This document shows positions 50,903-60,532 of a stretch of 64,000 bases of DNA, piece by piece. A program made the position numbers and the translations under genes. Source of the DNA: an uncultured Eubacteriales bacterium (lineage in GTDB: Bacteria > Bacillota > Clostridia > Oscillospirales > CAG-272). The stretch is taken from NCBI GenBank assembly GCA_900546695.1, contig URDX01000008.1, positions 1 through 64,000 of the forward strand, read 5' to 3'. Each line of letters opens with the position of its first letter. Positions within the stretch are counted from its first letter, which is position 1. The notes beneath the pieces were generated by a model that had not been told where the DNA came from, made no database searches, and was given only the letters and a program-made list of their open reading frames with translations.

Positions 50903-53593
50903 ATGTCCGACAAGAACTCCGAAAAGGATAAGAAGAATAAGAAAAAGAGAGATAATAACCGCAGCGGTGCGGCTCAGTGCGAGGATACAGCTGCGGTATG
51001 CGGCACGACCGACAACAGTTCAGACAATATGACAGACAGCAAGTCAGACGGTACGGCAGATGCCGCGCCCGAGCGTATGGAATATGTACCGAGCGAACGC
51101 GACCTTGAGGTTTATGCCGCGCTTCGCCGTTATGAGGCATGCGGCGGCGATGCGGTACGCATAGGAGATGCAGCAGGGGACGGCACGGTAAACAACGACG
51201 CATCGGATAACCGCCCGACAAGCGGAATTTATGTAAGCGGAAATTCGGCGAACGGAGATTTGACAAACGAAGGCTCGGTAAAGGACGGCGCGGTCGGCGG
51301 CGAGGCTTGCGATGAGCCGACGGCGGACGAAATGCTGTACTGCGCGGAGCTTGACCGCTCGCCGTGCGGCATGATATCCGCGTGCCGCGTATTCGTACTC
51401 AAAGAGTCGATAGCGGTCGTCACGTACACCGTGCGTCTCGGCAGAGCGGAGCGCATCAGAGGCAGTCATCTGCCCGCACGCGCAATGCGCAGGTTTATCG
51501 CTTTGCTCCCGTGGGAGCGTCGGCTGCCCGCACGCCGCATCGACATACTATCGGTCACATATATCTCCCGAGGCGGGCTCGGCAGCTTCCGTCTTGAGGA
51601 GCTTCCCGGTGGGCTGCGGCTTGTCGCGGAGCATGACGGCGACGGCATTGCGTTTGCACGCCTGTCGCTCGACCGCAGACGCGAGGGGGATGAACTTGTT
51701 CGTGTGCTGTCGTCGCTGGCAGACTGCGGAGAGCTGCCCGAGCGCGGCGAGGCGGAGGGCGGAGAAAAGAATATCTGCCCGCGCTGCGGCGGTGAGATGA
51801 GCGGCAATCCGCCCAAGTGCTCGCGCTGTGCGCGCCCGTCAAGCATACTCAGCCGTTTTCTCGTGCTGATGAAGCGCTATCGCGGACGCATGGCGCTGAT
51901 ACTGCTCTTTCTTGTGATAAGCTCGGTGCTCGGCGTGCTTACTCCGTACATTTCATCGGGCTTTTACGTCGATGAGGTGCTGACCGAGGGAGGCAGCTTT
52001 TTCGGCGCTGTCGGGCTTGTGCTGCTGCTCAGCGTCGGCACAAAGCTGCTCTCAGCCGTTGTTTCGATAGTCAGCGGCATCGTCAGCAGCAGAATGTCGG
52101 CGGACTTCATATATGAACTGAAAAAAGAGGTTTTTTCGGCGTTTGAGCGGCTGTCGGTCTCCTTCTTTACCGGGCGGCAGACGGGCGGGCTCATGCAGAT
52201 GGTCGACGGCGATACCGAGACGATATACTGGCTGTTCGGCGACGGGCTTCCGTATCTGCTGATAAACCTTGCCGAGGTCGCGGTAGTGTTCTTTATCATG
52301 CTCAGCATAAGTGTACCGTTGACGCTGCTCACCGTTGCTGCTATCCCCGCTGCGGTGCTGCTGTGGAGGCTCATGTATAAAAAAATGCGCACGTACAACG
52401 CCCGCCGCTTCACGGCTAACAGAACGCTGCAGGCGCTGCTGTCGGACATATTCGGCGGCATGCGTGTGGTCAAGACCTTCGCAAAGGAGCGTGAGGAAAA
52501 CTCGCGCTTTGACGGTGTCAGCACCGCTCAGGCGGATGCGGATCTGCGCGCGTCGGTCTTTTCGGCAACGGCGTTCCCGCTGTCGGGCGTGGTGCTGTCG
52601 CTCAGCGTCGCGTCGGCATGGGCGCTCGGCGGCATATACGTCATGCGCGGGCAGCTGACATACGGTCAGTTCTATACCTTCATCACGTACGTCGGAATGG
52701 TTCATGCGCCCGTTATGTATTTCTACAACATGATTTATGCGCTGTCGGATTCGCTCAATGCGATGTCGCGCATCACCGATATACTTGATGCCGAGCCCGA
52801 TGTCGCAGAGGCGGAGCATCCGCTCCCGATGCCGGCACCGCGCGGTGAGGTCGAGTTCGATGGGGTGGGCTTCTCGTACGACGGAATTCACCGTGTGCTC
52901 GAGGATGTCTCTTTCCGCGTTCCCGCGGGAGAAACGCTCGGTATAGTCGGATATACGGGCGCGGGAAAATCGACCCTTGTCAATCTGCTCATGCGTTTGT
53001 ACGACCCGACGGTCGGCAGCATCCGCATCGACGGCGTTCCGATATCCGAGGTTAAGATGTCCGATCTGCGCGAGCATATTGCTATCGTCTCGCAGGAGAC
53101 GTATCTGTTCGTCGGCAGCATTTATGACAACATTGCATACGCCCGCCCCGAAGCGAGCCGCGAGGAGGTCATAAGGGCGGCAAGGCTTGCGGGCGCGCAC
53201 GACTTTATTATGCGCATGCCCGACGCATATCAGACGCGGATAGGGCGCGGAAACAAGGAGCTTTCGGGCGGTGAGCGGCAGCGGCTTTCCATTGCACGTG
53301 CGCTGCTGCGTGACCCTAAGATACTCATAATGGATGAGGCTACTGCCGCGATGGATACGCATACCGAGCGGCTGATACAGCGCGCGATAAGCGGCGTGAC
53401 GCGCGGTAGAACGACCATCATCATAGCGCACAGGCTGTCAACGCTGCGCGATGCGGACAGCATCATAGTCGTAGACGGCGGCAGGATACCCGAGCGCGGA
53501 ACGCACGAGGAGCTGCTTGCGCTCGACGGAATTTACGCAAAGCTTTACAGACTCCAGCTCGAGGCGCTGAAAAATATCGGCGTTGAGGGCTGA
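50903..53593 (+). CDS. ABC exporter with N-terminal PH-like region and zinc ribbon (first of pair)
   Basis: An 896-residue ABC half-exporter. Order: a Lys/Asp/Asn-rich low-complexity leader (1-150), a beta-rich region (about 165-285; FVLKESIAVVTYTV, IDILSVTYISRGGLGSFRL, then a helix) that looks like a bacterial PH domain, a zinc ribbon (292-309; CPRC then CSRC, ten residues between pairs), a six-helix membrane domain (about 325-610) and the ATPase domain. Walker A GYTGAGKST (about 683), Q-loop SQETYLF, signature LSGGERQR, Walker B ILIMDEAT with the catalytic Glu, and H-loop IIAHRLST are all intact. ATG 50903 follows GGGAGGTG. It precedes a DUF1854 gene and a second exporter with the same zinc ribbon, with which it probably forms a heterodimer. 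Substrate unknown. Confidence 0.85.
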   Translation: MSDKNSEKDKKNKKKRDNNRSGAAQCEDTAAVCGTTDNSSDNMTDSKSDGTADAAPERMEYVPSERDLEVYAALRRYEACGGDAVRIGDAAGDGTVNNDASDNRPTSGIYVSGNSANGDLTNEGSVKDGAVGGEACDEPTADEMLYCAELDRSPCGMISACRVFVLKESIAVVTYTVRLGRAERIRGSHLPARAMRRFIALLPWERRLPARRIDILSVTYISRGGLGSFRLEELPGGLRLVAEHDGDGIAFARLSLDRRREGDELVRVLSSLADCGELPERGEAEGGEKNICPRCGGEMSGNPPKCSRCARPSSILSRFLVLMKRYRGRMALILLFLVISSVLGVLTPYISSGFYVDEVLTEGGSFFGAVGLVLLLSVGTKLLSAVVSIVSGIVSSRMSADFIYELKKEVFSAFERLSVSFFTGRQTGGLMQMVDGDTETIYWLFGDGLPYLLINLAEVAVVFFIMLSISVPLTLLTVAAIPAAVLLWRLMYKKMRTYNARRFTANRTLQALLSDIFGGMRVVKTFAKEREENSRFDGVSTAQADADLRASVFSATAFPLSGVVLSLSVASAWALGGIYVMRGQLTYGQFYTFITYVGMVHAPVMYFYNMIYALSDSLNAMSRITDILDAEPDVAEAEHPLPMPAPRGEVEFDGVGFSYDGIHRVLEDVSFRVPAGETLGIVGYTGAGKSTLVNLLMRLYDPTVGSIRIDGVPISEVKMSDLREHIAIVSQETYLFVGSIYDNIAYARPEASREEVIRAARLAGAHDFIMRMPDAYQTRIGRGNKELSGGERQRLSIARALLRDPKILIMDEATAAMDTHTERLIQRAISGVTRGRTTIIIAHRLSTLRDADSIIVVDGGRIPERGTHEELLALDGIYAKLYRLQLEALKNIGVEG

Positions 53594-53773
53594 GCATGCG
53601 CCGCAGCGATGTGTTGCGGCGGGCTGAGTCGTGCGCTTACGCTGCGCGGGCATAACGCTGCGCGGGTAGGAGTGATATACAGCTCCGCTTACCGCAGCTG
53701 CATAAGTGGGATAAGCTCGCCGATGTTTTTTGCGGGCGGGGATGAAAAATGAAACCGAAGGGAGACGGCGGTC

Positions 53774-54535
53774 ATGAACGAAGAGAATAACGTCACCGGC
53801 TCTGCGGAAGAGCAGACGGCGGGCGCATCGGGTGCGGTGAACGCATCCGATACGACGAATATATCCGATACGTCCGATGCAGCTAATACGTTCGATACAT
53901 CCGAAATATCCGAGATATCCGATGCATCCGAGCGCAGCCTGCTGCGCGATGCGGAAGCGCTCGACGACATCTCGGGTATGATAGAGCTCGGCGCGGAGAA
54001 CGCGACCTTCTGTCGCAGAGGGGATTATCTTGCGCTCGAGCTTGATACTGCGACGGCGGAGCGCATAGCCCGCAGACGGGCGGCTAATGCTATGCCGGGC
54101 GCAGAGGGCAGCTTTACGGCGGAGCAACTGCGCAGCTATGCAAGGGTATCGCTGCGCAGGGCGTTCCCGTTTGACGCGCCGGATTCGTATATCTCGGTGT
54201 TCGATGCAGACGGTGATGAGATAGGAATGGTCGTCGAGCTGTCGGGACTTGCTCCCGAGCAGGCGGCGCTGCTGCGGGGCGAGCTTGAAGCGGTTTACTA
54301 TATGCCGCATGTGCGCAGGATTCTCAGCATAGCAAACAAGCGCGGCTTTCAGCTGTGGCGGCTCGATACCGATGCAGGCGAGACCGAGATAACCGTTCTC
54401 GATGCAAACAGCAATATTATCAAGACCTCGGGCGACGGGGTGATAATACTCGATAGGAACGGCAACAGATACGGGATAGAGAGCATATCGGCGCTCGACG
54501 ATGCGAGCCGTCGGCGTATCTATCAGTATATGTGA
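53774..54535 (+). CDS. DUF1854 family protein
   Basis: A 253-residue protein, probably cytoplasmic. Residues 1-60 are Ser/Thr/Asp-rich with repeated SDT/SDA/SEIS units. The C-terminal 140 residues match DUF1854 (PF08909) as I remember it: RRAFPFDAPDSYISVFDADG, ELEAVYYMPHVRRILSI, FQLWRLDTDAGETEITVLD and DRNGNRYGIESISALDDASR, repeated beta-rich segments ending in a helix. In Proteobacteria DUF1854 genes stand next to an ABC transporter in cyanophycin clusters. Here it lies between two ABC exporters, 180 and 187 bases from them, which suggests it serves as a cytoplasmic partner. AAGGGAG precedes the ATG. Confidence 0.75.
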   Translation: MNEENNVTGSAEEQTAGASGAVNASDTTNISDTSDAANTFDTSEISEISDASERSLLRDAEALDDISGMIELGAENATFCRRGDYLALELDTATAERIARRRAANAMPGAEGSFTAEQLRSYARVSLRRAFPFDAPDSYISVFDADGDEIGMVVELSGLAPEQAALLRGELEAVYYMPHVRRILSIANKRGFQLWRLDTDAGETEITVLDANSNIIKTSGDGVIILDRNGNRYGIESISALDDASRRRIYQYM

Positions 54536-54722
54536 TGCGGCGCGGCGTACAATTGTGCGGTCGGCTGTGAAAATACGGCATACGGCAAACGGCGTGTGGT
54601 GCGATTGATTATCAGAAAGTGACGGCAGGCAGCGGCGCGGCAGCCCGCAAAAATGTGACAGATAACGGCGCGGGGCGGTGTAAAAGTCCCGCTTTGACCG
54701 ATAAACGAAAGGAGGAGCGGCT

Positions 54723-57059
54723 ATGGAGCTCAGCTCGGAATTAAAGGCGCGCGCGGCAGCGGCAATGCCGCAGCTATCGGATGAGCTCGGCGGTGCAGCG
54801 GGGGCGATAGGCTTTGATCTGCACGGCGCTGCGCGCTGCGACGGTGCGGTATTTCTCGTCGGAGACGGAGAAAAGCGTCAGCTGCTCCTGCTGCATGATA
54901 TCGGCGGTGCGAGCGGCGGCAACGGCACGAACGGTACGAACGTCGTAAACGGCGCAAATGACAAAAATTATGAGGGCAGCGCAGGAACACGGAGCGGCGA
55001 TATGCCGTACGGCGTGACGCGAATCGACATCGAACGCGGGACGGAGTTTTCCTGCCGCGAGGAGGTAGGCAGCGTCTGCCTCGAATACAGGGATAGGAGC
55101 GGCGATCATCTGCTCTGCCGCGCCGACATGAGCTGCATCAAGCTGTATTCGGGCGCTGCGATGCGGCTCAGCATATGGGCTGACGGCGGCGTATATGACA
55201 GCTCGTTCGAGCTGCGCTCGCGCATGGTCTGCCCCAAGTGCGGCAAGCAGTACGGTGAGGAGTCTACGGTTTGTCCGTACTGCGCCGACAAGGGCAAGTA
55301 CTTCCGTCGGCTGTGGCGGGAGGCGCGCTCGAGCCACCTTATCATCTATATATCTGTGCTTCTTTATCTTGTCGCGGCGGTGTTTGACGTTGTTTCGCCC
55401 ATATTCACCCGTGTGCTGACCGACGACTATATGAATGCGGGCGAGATGAAGCCGCTCTCGGGCTTTCTTCTCACGGTCGGGATGATGTTCGGTGTCGGTG
55501 TGCTGTCGCGTATAGTGTCGGTCATACGCAGCGTTCTGCTCGCGCATGCGGGCAACCGCGTTACGGTCAACCTCCGCAATCTTATATTCAGCCATATCAT
55601 GAAGCTGAGCATCGGCGACATCGGCAGACGCAAGGTCGGGTATCTCATGCGTCGGGTCAGCGGCGATACGAATGTTCTTAAGAACTTCCTCGTAAACGAC
55701 ATCGGACAGCTGGTCCAGATGGCGGTCACCTTTATCGGAATCGGAGTATTTCTGTTTTCGTACAGTCCCGCGATAGCGCTCGCGATACTGCTGCCCATAC
55801 CGTTTATCTACATACTGCATCATCGCTTCAACCGTTCGATAATGCCGCGCTTTATCCGCATGTGGATAGCCTCTGCGGATGCATCGACGGTCATGCACGA
55901 TATCTTTTCAGGTATACGTGTGGTAAAGTCGTACGGCAGAGAGCGTGCGGAATCGGTGCGCTATGAGCGCTTTATCGCGAGAGAACGCGACATTAAAAAG
56001 CAGACCGAGCAGCGGTACGGTATATTTATGCCGATTCTGCAGTTCCTTATGGGTGCGGGGCAGTTCTTTATACTGTGGTATATGGGACGCGGCATTCTGC
56101 GCGGCGATATGACCCTCGGCTATATGCTGCAGATATCGTCGTATGTCTCGATGCTGTATACGCCGCTGTTCTGGTTCTCGAGTTTTCTGCGTAAGATAGT
56201 CAATGTCTCTACGTCGGTCGTCAAGATGTATGAGATAATCGACGAAGAAAGCGATATGAAGGAGTCGGAGAACCCCGTTGAACGTCGGATAGACGGGAGC
56301 ATATCGGTGCACAATGTCAGCTTCGGCTACGGCAGGGGTGATGTTCTGCGCGGCGTGTCGCTCGATATAAAGCCGGGCGAGACCATCGGTATCGTCGGGC
56401 GGTCGGGCGTCGGAAAAACGACGCTTATCAACCTGATAATGCACATGTACGACGTTAGCGACGGCAGCATTATGATAGACGGGGTCGATATACGCGACTA
56501 TTCGGGCAGATGTCTGCGCTCGCAGATAGGCGCGGTGCTGCAGGAGACCTTCCTTTTCGGCGGAACGGTCTATGAGAATATCGCTTACGCAAAGCCCGAT
56601 GCGACCCGCCGCGAGGTCATAACTGCGGCAAAGCTCTCGGGCGCGCATAAGTTTATCATGCAGATGAGCGACGGCTATAACACGCGCATCGGCGAGGGCG
56701 GAATGACAGTCTCGGGCGGAGAGCGTCAGCGTATCTCGATAGCGCGCGCGCTGCTGCATGACCCGCGCATTCTCATTCTTGACGAGGCTACAAGTGCGCT
56801 CGATACCGAGACCGAGCGAGAGATACAGCGCTCGCTTGCGTATCTCTCGAAGGGGAGAACGACTATTGCGATAGCGCATAGGCTCTCTACGCTCCGTAAT
56901 GCAACGAGGCTTGTTGTGCTCGACAAGGGCAGTGTGGCTGAGGTCGGTACGCATGATGAGCTTATGGAAAAGCACGGCATTTACTATAGCTTGGTATGTG
57001 CCCAGCGAAATATGAATAGAATCAGCAAACAAACAGACGGCGCGGGAGGCAACGAATGA
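54723..57059 (+). CDS. ABC exporter with N-terminal PH-like region and zinc ribbon (second of pair)
   Basis: A 778-residue ABC half-exporter parallel to the one at 50903. An N-terminal beta-rich region (about 15-160) contains an inserted Asn/Gly/Thr low-complexity stretch (about 62-90) and ends with SCIKLYSGAAMRLSIWAD. A zinc ribbon follows at 170-187 (CPKC, then CPYC, ten residues between), then a six-helix membrane domain (about 205-490) and the ATPase: Walker A GRSGVGKTT (about 559), Q-loop LQETFLF, signature VSGGERQR, Walker B ILILDEAT with Glu, D-loop SALD, H-loop AIAHRLST. All catalytic motifs are intact. AAAGGAGGAG precedes the ATG. It closes the three-gene set and is followed by a terminator shared with the convergent aro operon. 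Confidence 0.85.
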   Translation: MELSSELKARAAAAMPQLSDELGGAAGAIGFDLHGAARCDGAVFLVGDGEKRQLLLLHDIGGASGGNGTNGTNVVNGANDKNYEGSAGTRSGDMPYGVTRIDIERGTEFSCREEVGSVCLEYRDRSGDHLLCRADMSCIKLYSGAAMRLSIWADGGVYDSSFELRSRMVCPKCGKQYGEESTVCPYCADKGKYFRRLWREARSSHLIIYISVLLYLVAAVFDVVSPIFTRVLTDDYMNAGEMKPLSGFLLTVGMMFGVGVLSRIVSVIRSVLLAHAGNRVTVNLRNLIFSHIMKLSIGDIGRRKVGYLMRRVSGDTNVLKNFLVNDIGQLVQMAVTFIGIGVFLFSYSPAIALAILLPIPFIYILHHRFNRSIMPRFIRMWIASADASTVMHDIFSGIRVVKSYGRERAESVRYERFIARERDIKKQTEQRYGIFMPILQFLMGAGQFFILWYMGRGILRGDMTLGYMLQISSYVSMLYTPLFWFSSFLRKIVNVSTSVVKMYEIIDEESDMKESENPVERRIDGSISVHNVSFGYGRGDVLRGVSLDIKPGETIGIVGRSGVGKTTLINLIMHMYDVSDGSIMIDGVDIRDYSGRCLRSQIGAVLQETFLFGGTVYENIAYAKPDATRREVITAAKLSGAHKFIMQMSDGYNTRIGEGGMTVSGGERQRISIARALLHDPRILILDEATSALDTETEREIQRSLAYLSKGRTTIAIAHRLSTLRNATRLVVLDKGSVAEVGTHDELMEKHGIYYSLVCAQRNMNRISKQTDGAGGNE

Positions 57060-57167
57060 CGGATGCCGAATATATGAGCGTTGCGGTGGCTGCCGAATGA
57101 ATATGCGATGCCCGAATGAATAAACGCGGCGGTCGATGCCTGAAAGCTCGGATACCGCTTGAAAAAC

Positions 57168-57195
57168 AAAAGCCTCCCGCGTGGGAGGCTTTTTT
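57168..57195. terminator. Bidirectional terminator between the ABC/DUF1854 locus and the aro operon
   Basis: AAAAGCCTCCC and GGGAGGCTTTT form an 11-base stem with a GCGT loop. T-runs lie on both strands, and it is between convergent genes. Confidence 0.9.
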
Positions 57196-57229
57196 GTATA
57201 TGGGGTCGACGCTTTGCGCGTCGGTTGGC

Positions 57230-58258
57230 TCAGACTCTGTCTGCGAGGTCGAGAACCATAGCTTCGGTCTTTGCCCAGCCGAGGCAGGGGTCGGTGATGG
57301 ACTTACCGTAAACGCCGCCGCCTATGGGCTGTGCGCCGTCCTCGATGTAGCTCTCTACCATGAAGCCCTTGACCATGCGCTTGATCTCGTGGTTATTGCG
57401 TCCGCTCTCGATGACCTCGCGGATGATGCGGGGCTGTGCGAGCGGGTCCTTGCCGGAGTTTGCATGGTTGGTGTCGACGATGATGCCGGGGTTTGCGAGC
57501 TCGCGCTTATTGTAAGCGTCGATGAGGTGTACAAGGTCCTCATAGTGGTAGTTAGGCATGGTCTGACCGTGCTTATTCATGTAGCCGCGCAGGATGGCGT
57601 GAGTGTAGGGGTTGCCCTGCGAATGAGCCTCCCAGCCGCGGTAGATGAAGGTGTGCTTATGCTGTGCGGCGGTGATGGAGTTGAGCATTACCGAGAAGTC
57701 GCCGCTCGTCGGGTTCTTCATTCCGACGGGAGCCTCGAGACCGCTTGCGGTCAGACGGTGCTGCTGATTCTCGACCGAGCGCGCGCCGACTGCAACATAT
57801 GCGAGCATATCGTCGAGGTACTTGTGCGTCTCGGGGTAGAGCATTTCATCCGCGCAGGAGAAGCCTGTCTCGCGAAGCGCTCTCATGTGCAGCTCACGGA
57901 TAGTGATGATGCCCTTGAGCAGGTCCGGCTTTGCGCTCGGGTCGGGCTGATGGAGAACTCCCTTGTAGCCGTCGCCCGTTGTGCGGGGCTTGTTTGTGTA
58001 GATGCGGGGGATGATGTAGATACGGTCGATGACCTTATCCTGAAGTCTGCGCAGACGGGAAATGTAGTCGATAACGCTGTCCTCGTTGTCCGCCGAGCAG
58101 GGCCCGATGATAAGCAGGAGACGGTCGTCCTCGCCGGAGAGTATCTTCTTTATCTCGGTATCTCTCTTCTGTACAAGTGCATGCAGCTCGTCGTCAAGCG
58201 GAAACATCTTCTTAACTTCCTGCGGGATAGCGAGCTTGCGTTCAAAAATCATATTCAT
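57230..58258 (-). CDS. aroF: DAHP synthase (class I)
   Basis: First enzyme of the shikimate pathway: phosphoenolpyruvate plus erythrose 4-phosphate to DAHP. The 342-residue protein shows LIIGPCSADN with the metal-binding Cys, the PEP-binding PRIYTNKPRT and GARSVENQQHR, PVGMKNPTSGD, and the metal-site DTNHANSGKD, as in AroF/G/H of the class I-alpha type. Either of two starts (MNMIF) is possible; ATG 58258 has only a weak, distant AAAGGA. It is the last gene of the operon, nine bases after tyrA, an unusual place for the committed step but one allowing joint control of aromatic synthesis. Confidence 0.95.
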   Translation of the reverse strand: MNMIFERKLAIPQEVKKMFPLDDELHALVQKRDTEIKKILSGEDDRLLLIIGPCSADNEDSVIDYISRLRRLQDKVIDRIYIIPRIYTNKPRTTGDGYKGVLHQPDPSAKPDLLKGIITIRELHMRALRETGFSCADEMLYPETHKYLDDMLAYVAVGARSVENQQHRLTASGLEAPVGMKNPTSGDFSVMLNSITAAQHKHTFIYRGWEAHSQGNPYTHAILRGYMNKHGQTMPNYHYEDLVHLIDAYNKRELANPGIIVDTNHANSGKDPLAQPRIIREVIESGRNNHEIKRMVKGFMVESYIEDGAQPIGGGVYGKSITDPCLGWAKTEAMVLDLADRV

Positions 58259-58267
58259 AGTGGTGTG

Positions 58268-59209
58268 TTAATCCTTTCCGGGTGTGCCGTCAACGGCTTG
58301 TGTATGTGAGAGTGCCGAGGCACTTATCTCCCTGTTTTCCGCATCAGTGCGGTCGAATACCGCTCTGCGGGCGGTAGAGAGGCGCATCTTGTTCATCAGC
58401 TTTTCGCGGTCGCCGCGGCGTATCAGCTCGCGCAGCTCCGATATTTCGCCGATAAAGACATCCATCTCGCGAAGCAGTGCGTCGCGGTTGGCAAGAAACA
58501 ACTCGCTCCACATGTCCTCGTTTATCCGCGCGATGCGCGTCAGGTCACGGAAGGAGTCGCCCGTGCAGTCGGACAGATGCGTGTTGTCCGAGCAGGTCAT
58601 CAGGCTTATTGCGATGCAGTGCGTCAGCTGCGAGACAAAGCCTATCATGCGATCGTGATCCTCCGCAGACAGCTCGGTTATTCTCGCAAAGCCGAGCGTT
58701 TCCGCGAGCTCGCGGCAGACCGATATCGCATGTGCCGTATTCTTCTCGGTGGGTACTACGATGTAGTTCGCGCCGAAGAATATGCTGTCGTCGCTGTTCT
58801 GCACGCCGTATCGCTCGCGGCCCGCCATCGGGTGGGCGGCGATAAATTCGGCGTCAGGGCGGAGCATTTCCTGCACCGGCTCGACTACGCCGCACTTTAC
58901 GCCTGTGACGTCGGTCACGATGACGCCCGCACGGAATGCGTGCTGATTTTCACGCACCCAGTCGAGCAGAATGTGCGGATAGAGCGAGAGGATTATCAGG
59001 TCCGCCCTGCCTATCGCCTTGGGGTCGGGCTCGGTATAGCCGCTGTCGATGTAGTCGTGCGCGAGCGCGAATTCTATCGTCTCCGCGCTGCGGTCTATCG
59101 CCTCAACGTGATATCCCCTGCGATGCAGCGACATTGCATAGCTGCCGCCGATGAGTCCGAGTCCTACTATAAGAATCCTTGTTTCCTTGGGTAGCTGTTT
59201 TTGTTCCAT
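58268..59209 (-). CDS. tyrA: Prephenate dehydrogenase
   Basis: Converts prephenate to 4-hydroxyphenylpyruvate for tyrosine. The 313-residue protein has the NAD-binding VGLGLIGGSYAMSLHRRG, the AHPMAGRERYGV substrate region and VSQLTHCIAISL with the conserved histidine. No ACT domain follows, so feedback control by that means is absent. ATG 59209 follows CAAAGGCA. It is tightly packed between aroA (21 bases) and aroF (nine bases). Confidence 0.92.
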   Translation of the reverse strand: MEQKQLPKETRILIVGLGLIGGSYAMSLHRRGYHVEAIDRSAETIEFALAHDYIDSGYTEPDPKAIGRADLIILSLYPHILLDWVRENQHAFRAGVIVTDVTGVKCGVVEPVQEMLRPDAEFIAAHPMAGRERYGVQNSDDSIFFGANYIVVPTEKNTAHAISVCRELAETLGFARITELSAEDHDRMIGFVSQLTHCIAISLMTCSDNTHLSDCTGDSFRDLTRIARINEDMWSELFLANRDALLREMDVFIGEISELRELIRRGDREKLMNKMRLSTARRAVFDRTDAENREISASALSHTQAVDGTPGKD

Positions 59210-59230
59210 TGCCTTTGCCGTGCCTTTTCC

Positions 59231-60442
59231 TCACTGTTCTCTGGTTATCCTTATCCCCAGTCCCTCGAGCCGTGCAAAGAAGTCGGGCATGCTTTTTGTG
59301 ACCGCCTCCGCACCGTCGATGGTGCCGCCGACTTTTGTCAGCAGTATTGCGGTAGCCATAACGATGCGGTGGTCTCCGTGACCGTCTATCGGAACGGTGG
59401 GGGCGCGCAGCGTTCCAGGGTGAACGACTACCTTGTTGTCATATACATCCGAGTGTATCCCGAATTTCTCAAGCTCCTCCGCGAGCACCTTTCCTCTGTC
59501 GCTCTCCTTGATATGGAGCCTTGCGGTGTCGGTGAGGGTGCAGCCGTTAAAGCATGCGGAGCATGCCATCAATATGGGCGCAAGGTCGGGCGAATCCTGT
59601 ACCGAAAGGGTAGGGCAGCCCTCGCGCAGCGCGTCGAAATACTGACGGTAGATGCGGTCGCCCTGACGCGAATCGTCGCGCAGCCCCGTGATGGTCACCT
59701 CGCCGCCGAGCAGGGTCAGCGCGTCGAAGAACGCCGCATTAGACCAGTCGCCCTCGACCGTCATACGGCAGGGGCGGTAGTGCTGACCGCCGGGAATGCG
59801 GAGTGTGCGCTCGTCGAGCCATTCGACCGTAACGCCGAAATCGGCGAGCGTATCCGCCGTCATGTCGATATACGGACGGCTCTCGAATTTTCCCGTGACA
59901 TGGATTATGCTGTCGGACGGCAGCAGCGGCAGCGCGAACATCAGTCCGCTGATAAACTGACTGCTTACTCCGCCGTCAACCGAGAATTCACCTGCCTTGA
60001 GCGGACCGCCGAGCAGGATATTTTCGCTCCCGCGCGAGAAGGTCAGACCGCTGTCGGCGCAGATGTTTTCAAATATGTCGAGCGGGCGCTGCATCAGACG
60101 CGGCTTTCCGCCTATCCTTGCCTTCTGCTCGGAGAGCAGGCAGATGGGGATGAAGAAACGCATGGTGCTGCCGCATTCTCTGCACGGCAGATAGACCTCC
60201 TCCGTGCGGCTTACGGGGTCGCAGCCGCGAACGGTCACCGTGTCGCCCGAGATGCGCACATCCGCGCCTATCGCGCGCAGACAGTCGATGGTAGCCATAA
60301 CGTCGTCCGAGTACGCTACTCCGAGAATTGTGCTTACGCCCTCCGCAAGTCCCGCGCAGACAAGCAGGCGGTGCGATATGCTCTTTGAGGGCGGTGCCGA
60401 TGTGATTCCGTATGCGCTTGAAGGGGAAATAGTTATTTTCAT
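59231..60442 (-). CDS. aroA: EPSP synthase
   Basis: 3-phosphoshikimate 1-carboxyvinyltransferase, 403 residues. It shows APPSKSISHRLLVCAGLAEG (lysine and arginine of the active site), ECGSTMRFFIP, GVSSQFISGLMFALPL, DWSNAAFFDALTLLGG and the C-terminal IDGHGDHRIVMA. In the segment usually written NxGTxxR the sequence reads CRECGSTMRF, as in class II-like forms of Firmicutes. Start 60442 follows GAGGT. Ninety bases separate it from aroQ. Confidence 0.95.
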   Translation of the reverse strand: MKITISPSSAYGITSAPPSKSISHRLLVCAGLAEGVSTILGVAYSDDVMATIDCLRAIGADVRISGDTVTVRGCDPVSRTEEVYLPCRECGSTMRFFIPICLLSEQKARIGGKPRLMQRPLDIFENICADSGLTFSRGSENILLGGPLKAGEFSVDGGVSSQFISGLMFALPLLPSDSIIHVTGKFESRPYIDMTADTLADFGVTVEWLDERTLRIPGGQHYRPCRMTVEGDWSNAAFFDALTLLGGEVTITGLRDDSRQGDRIYRQYFDALREGCPTLSVQDSPDLAPILMACSACFNGCTLTDTARLHIKESDRGKVLAEELEKFGIHSDVYDNKVVVHPGTLRAPTVPIDGHGDHRIVMATAILLTKVGGTIDGAEAVTKSMPDFFARLEGLGIRITREQ

Positions 60443-60532
60443 TGTTATTACCTCTATGTCCTTTCATATGGAATTTCGGTGTGGTTGGAAATGCTAAAAA
60501 AGTCCTAACATTTTTATCTGTTCCCAACTCGG

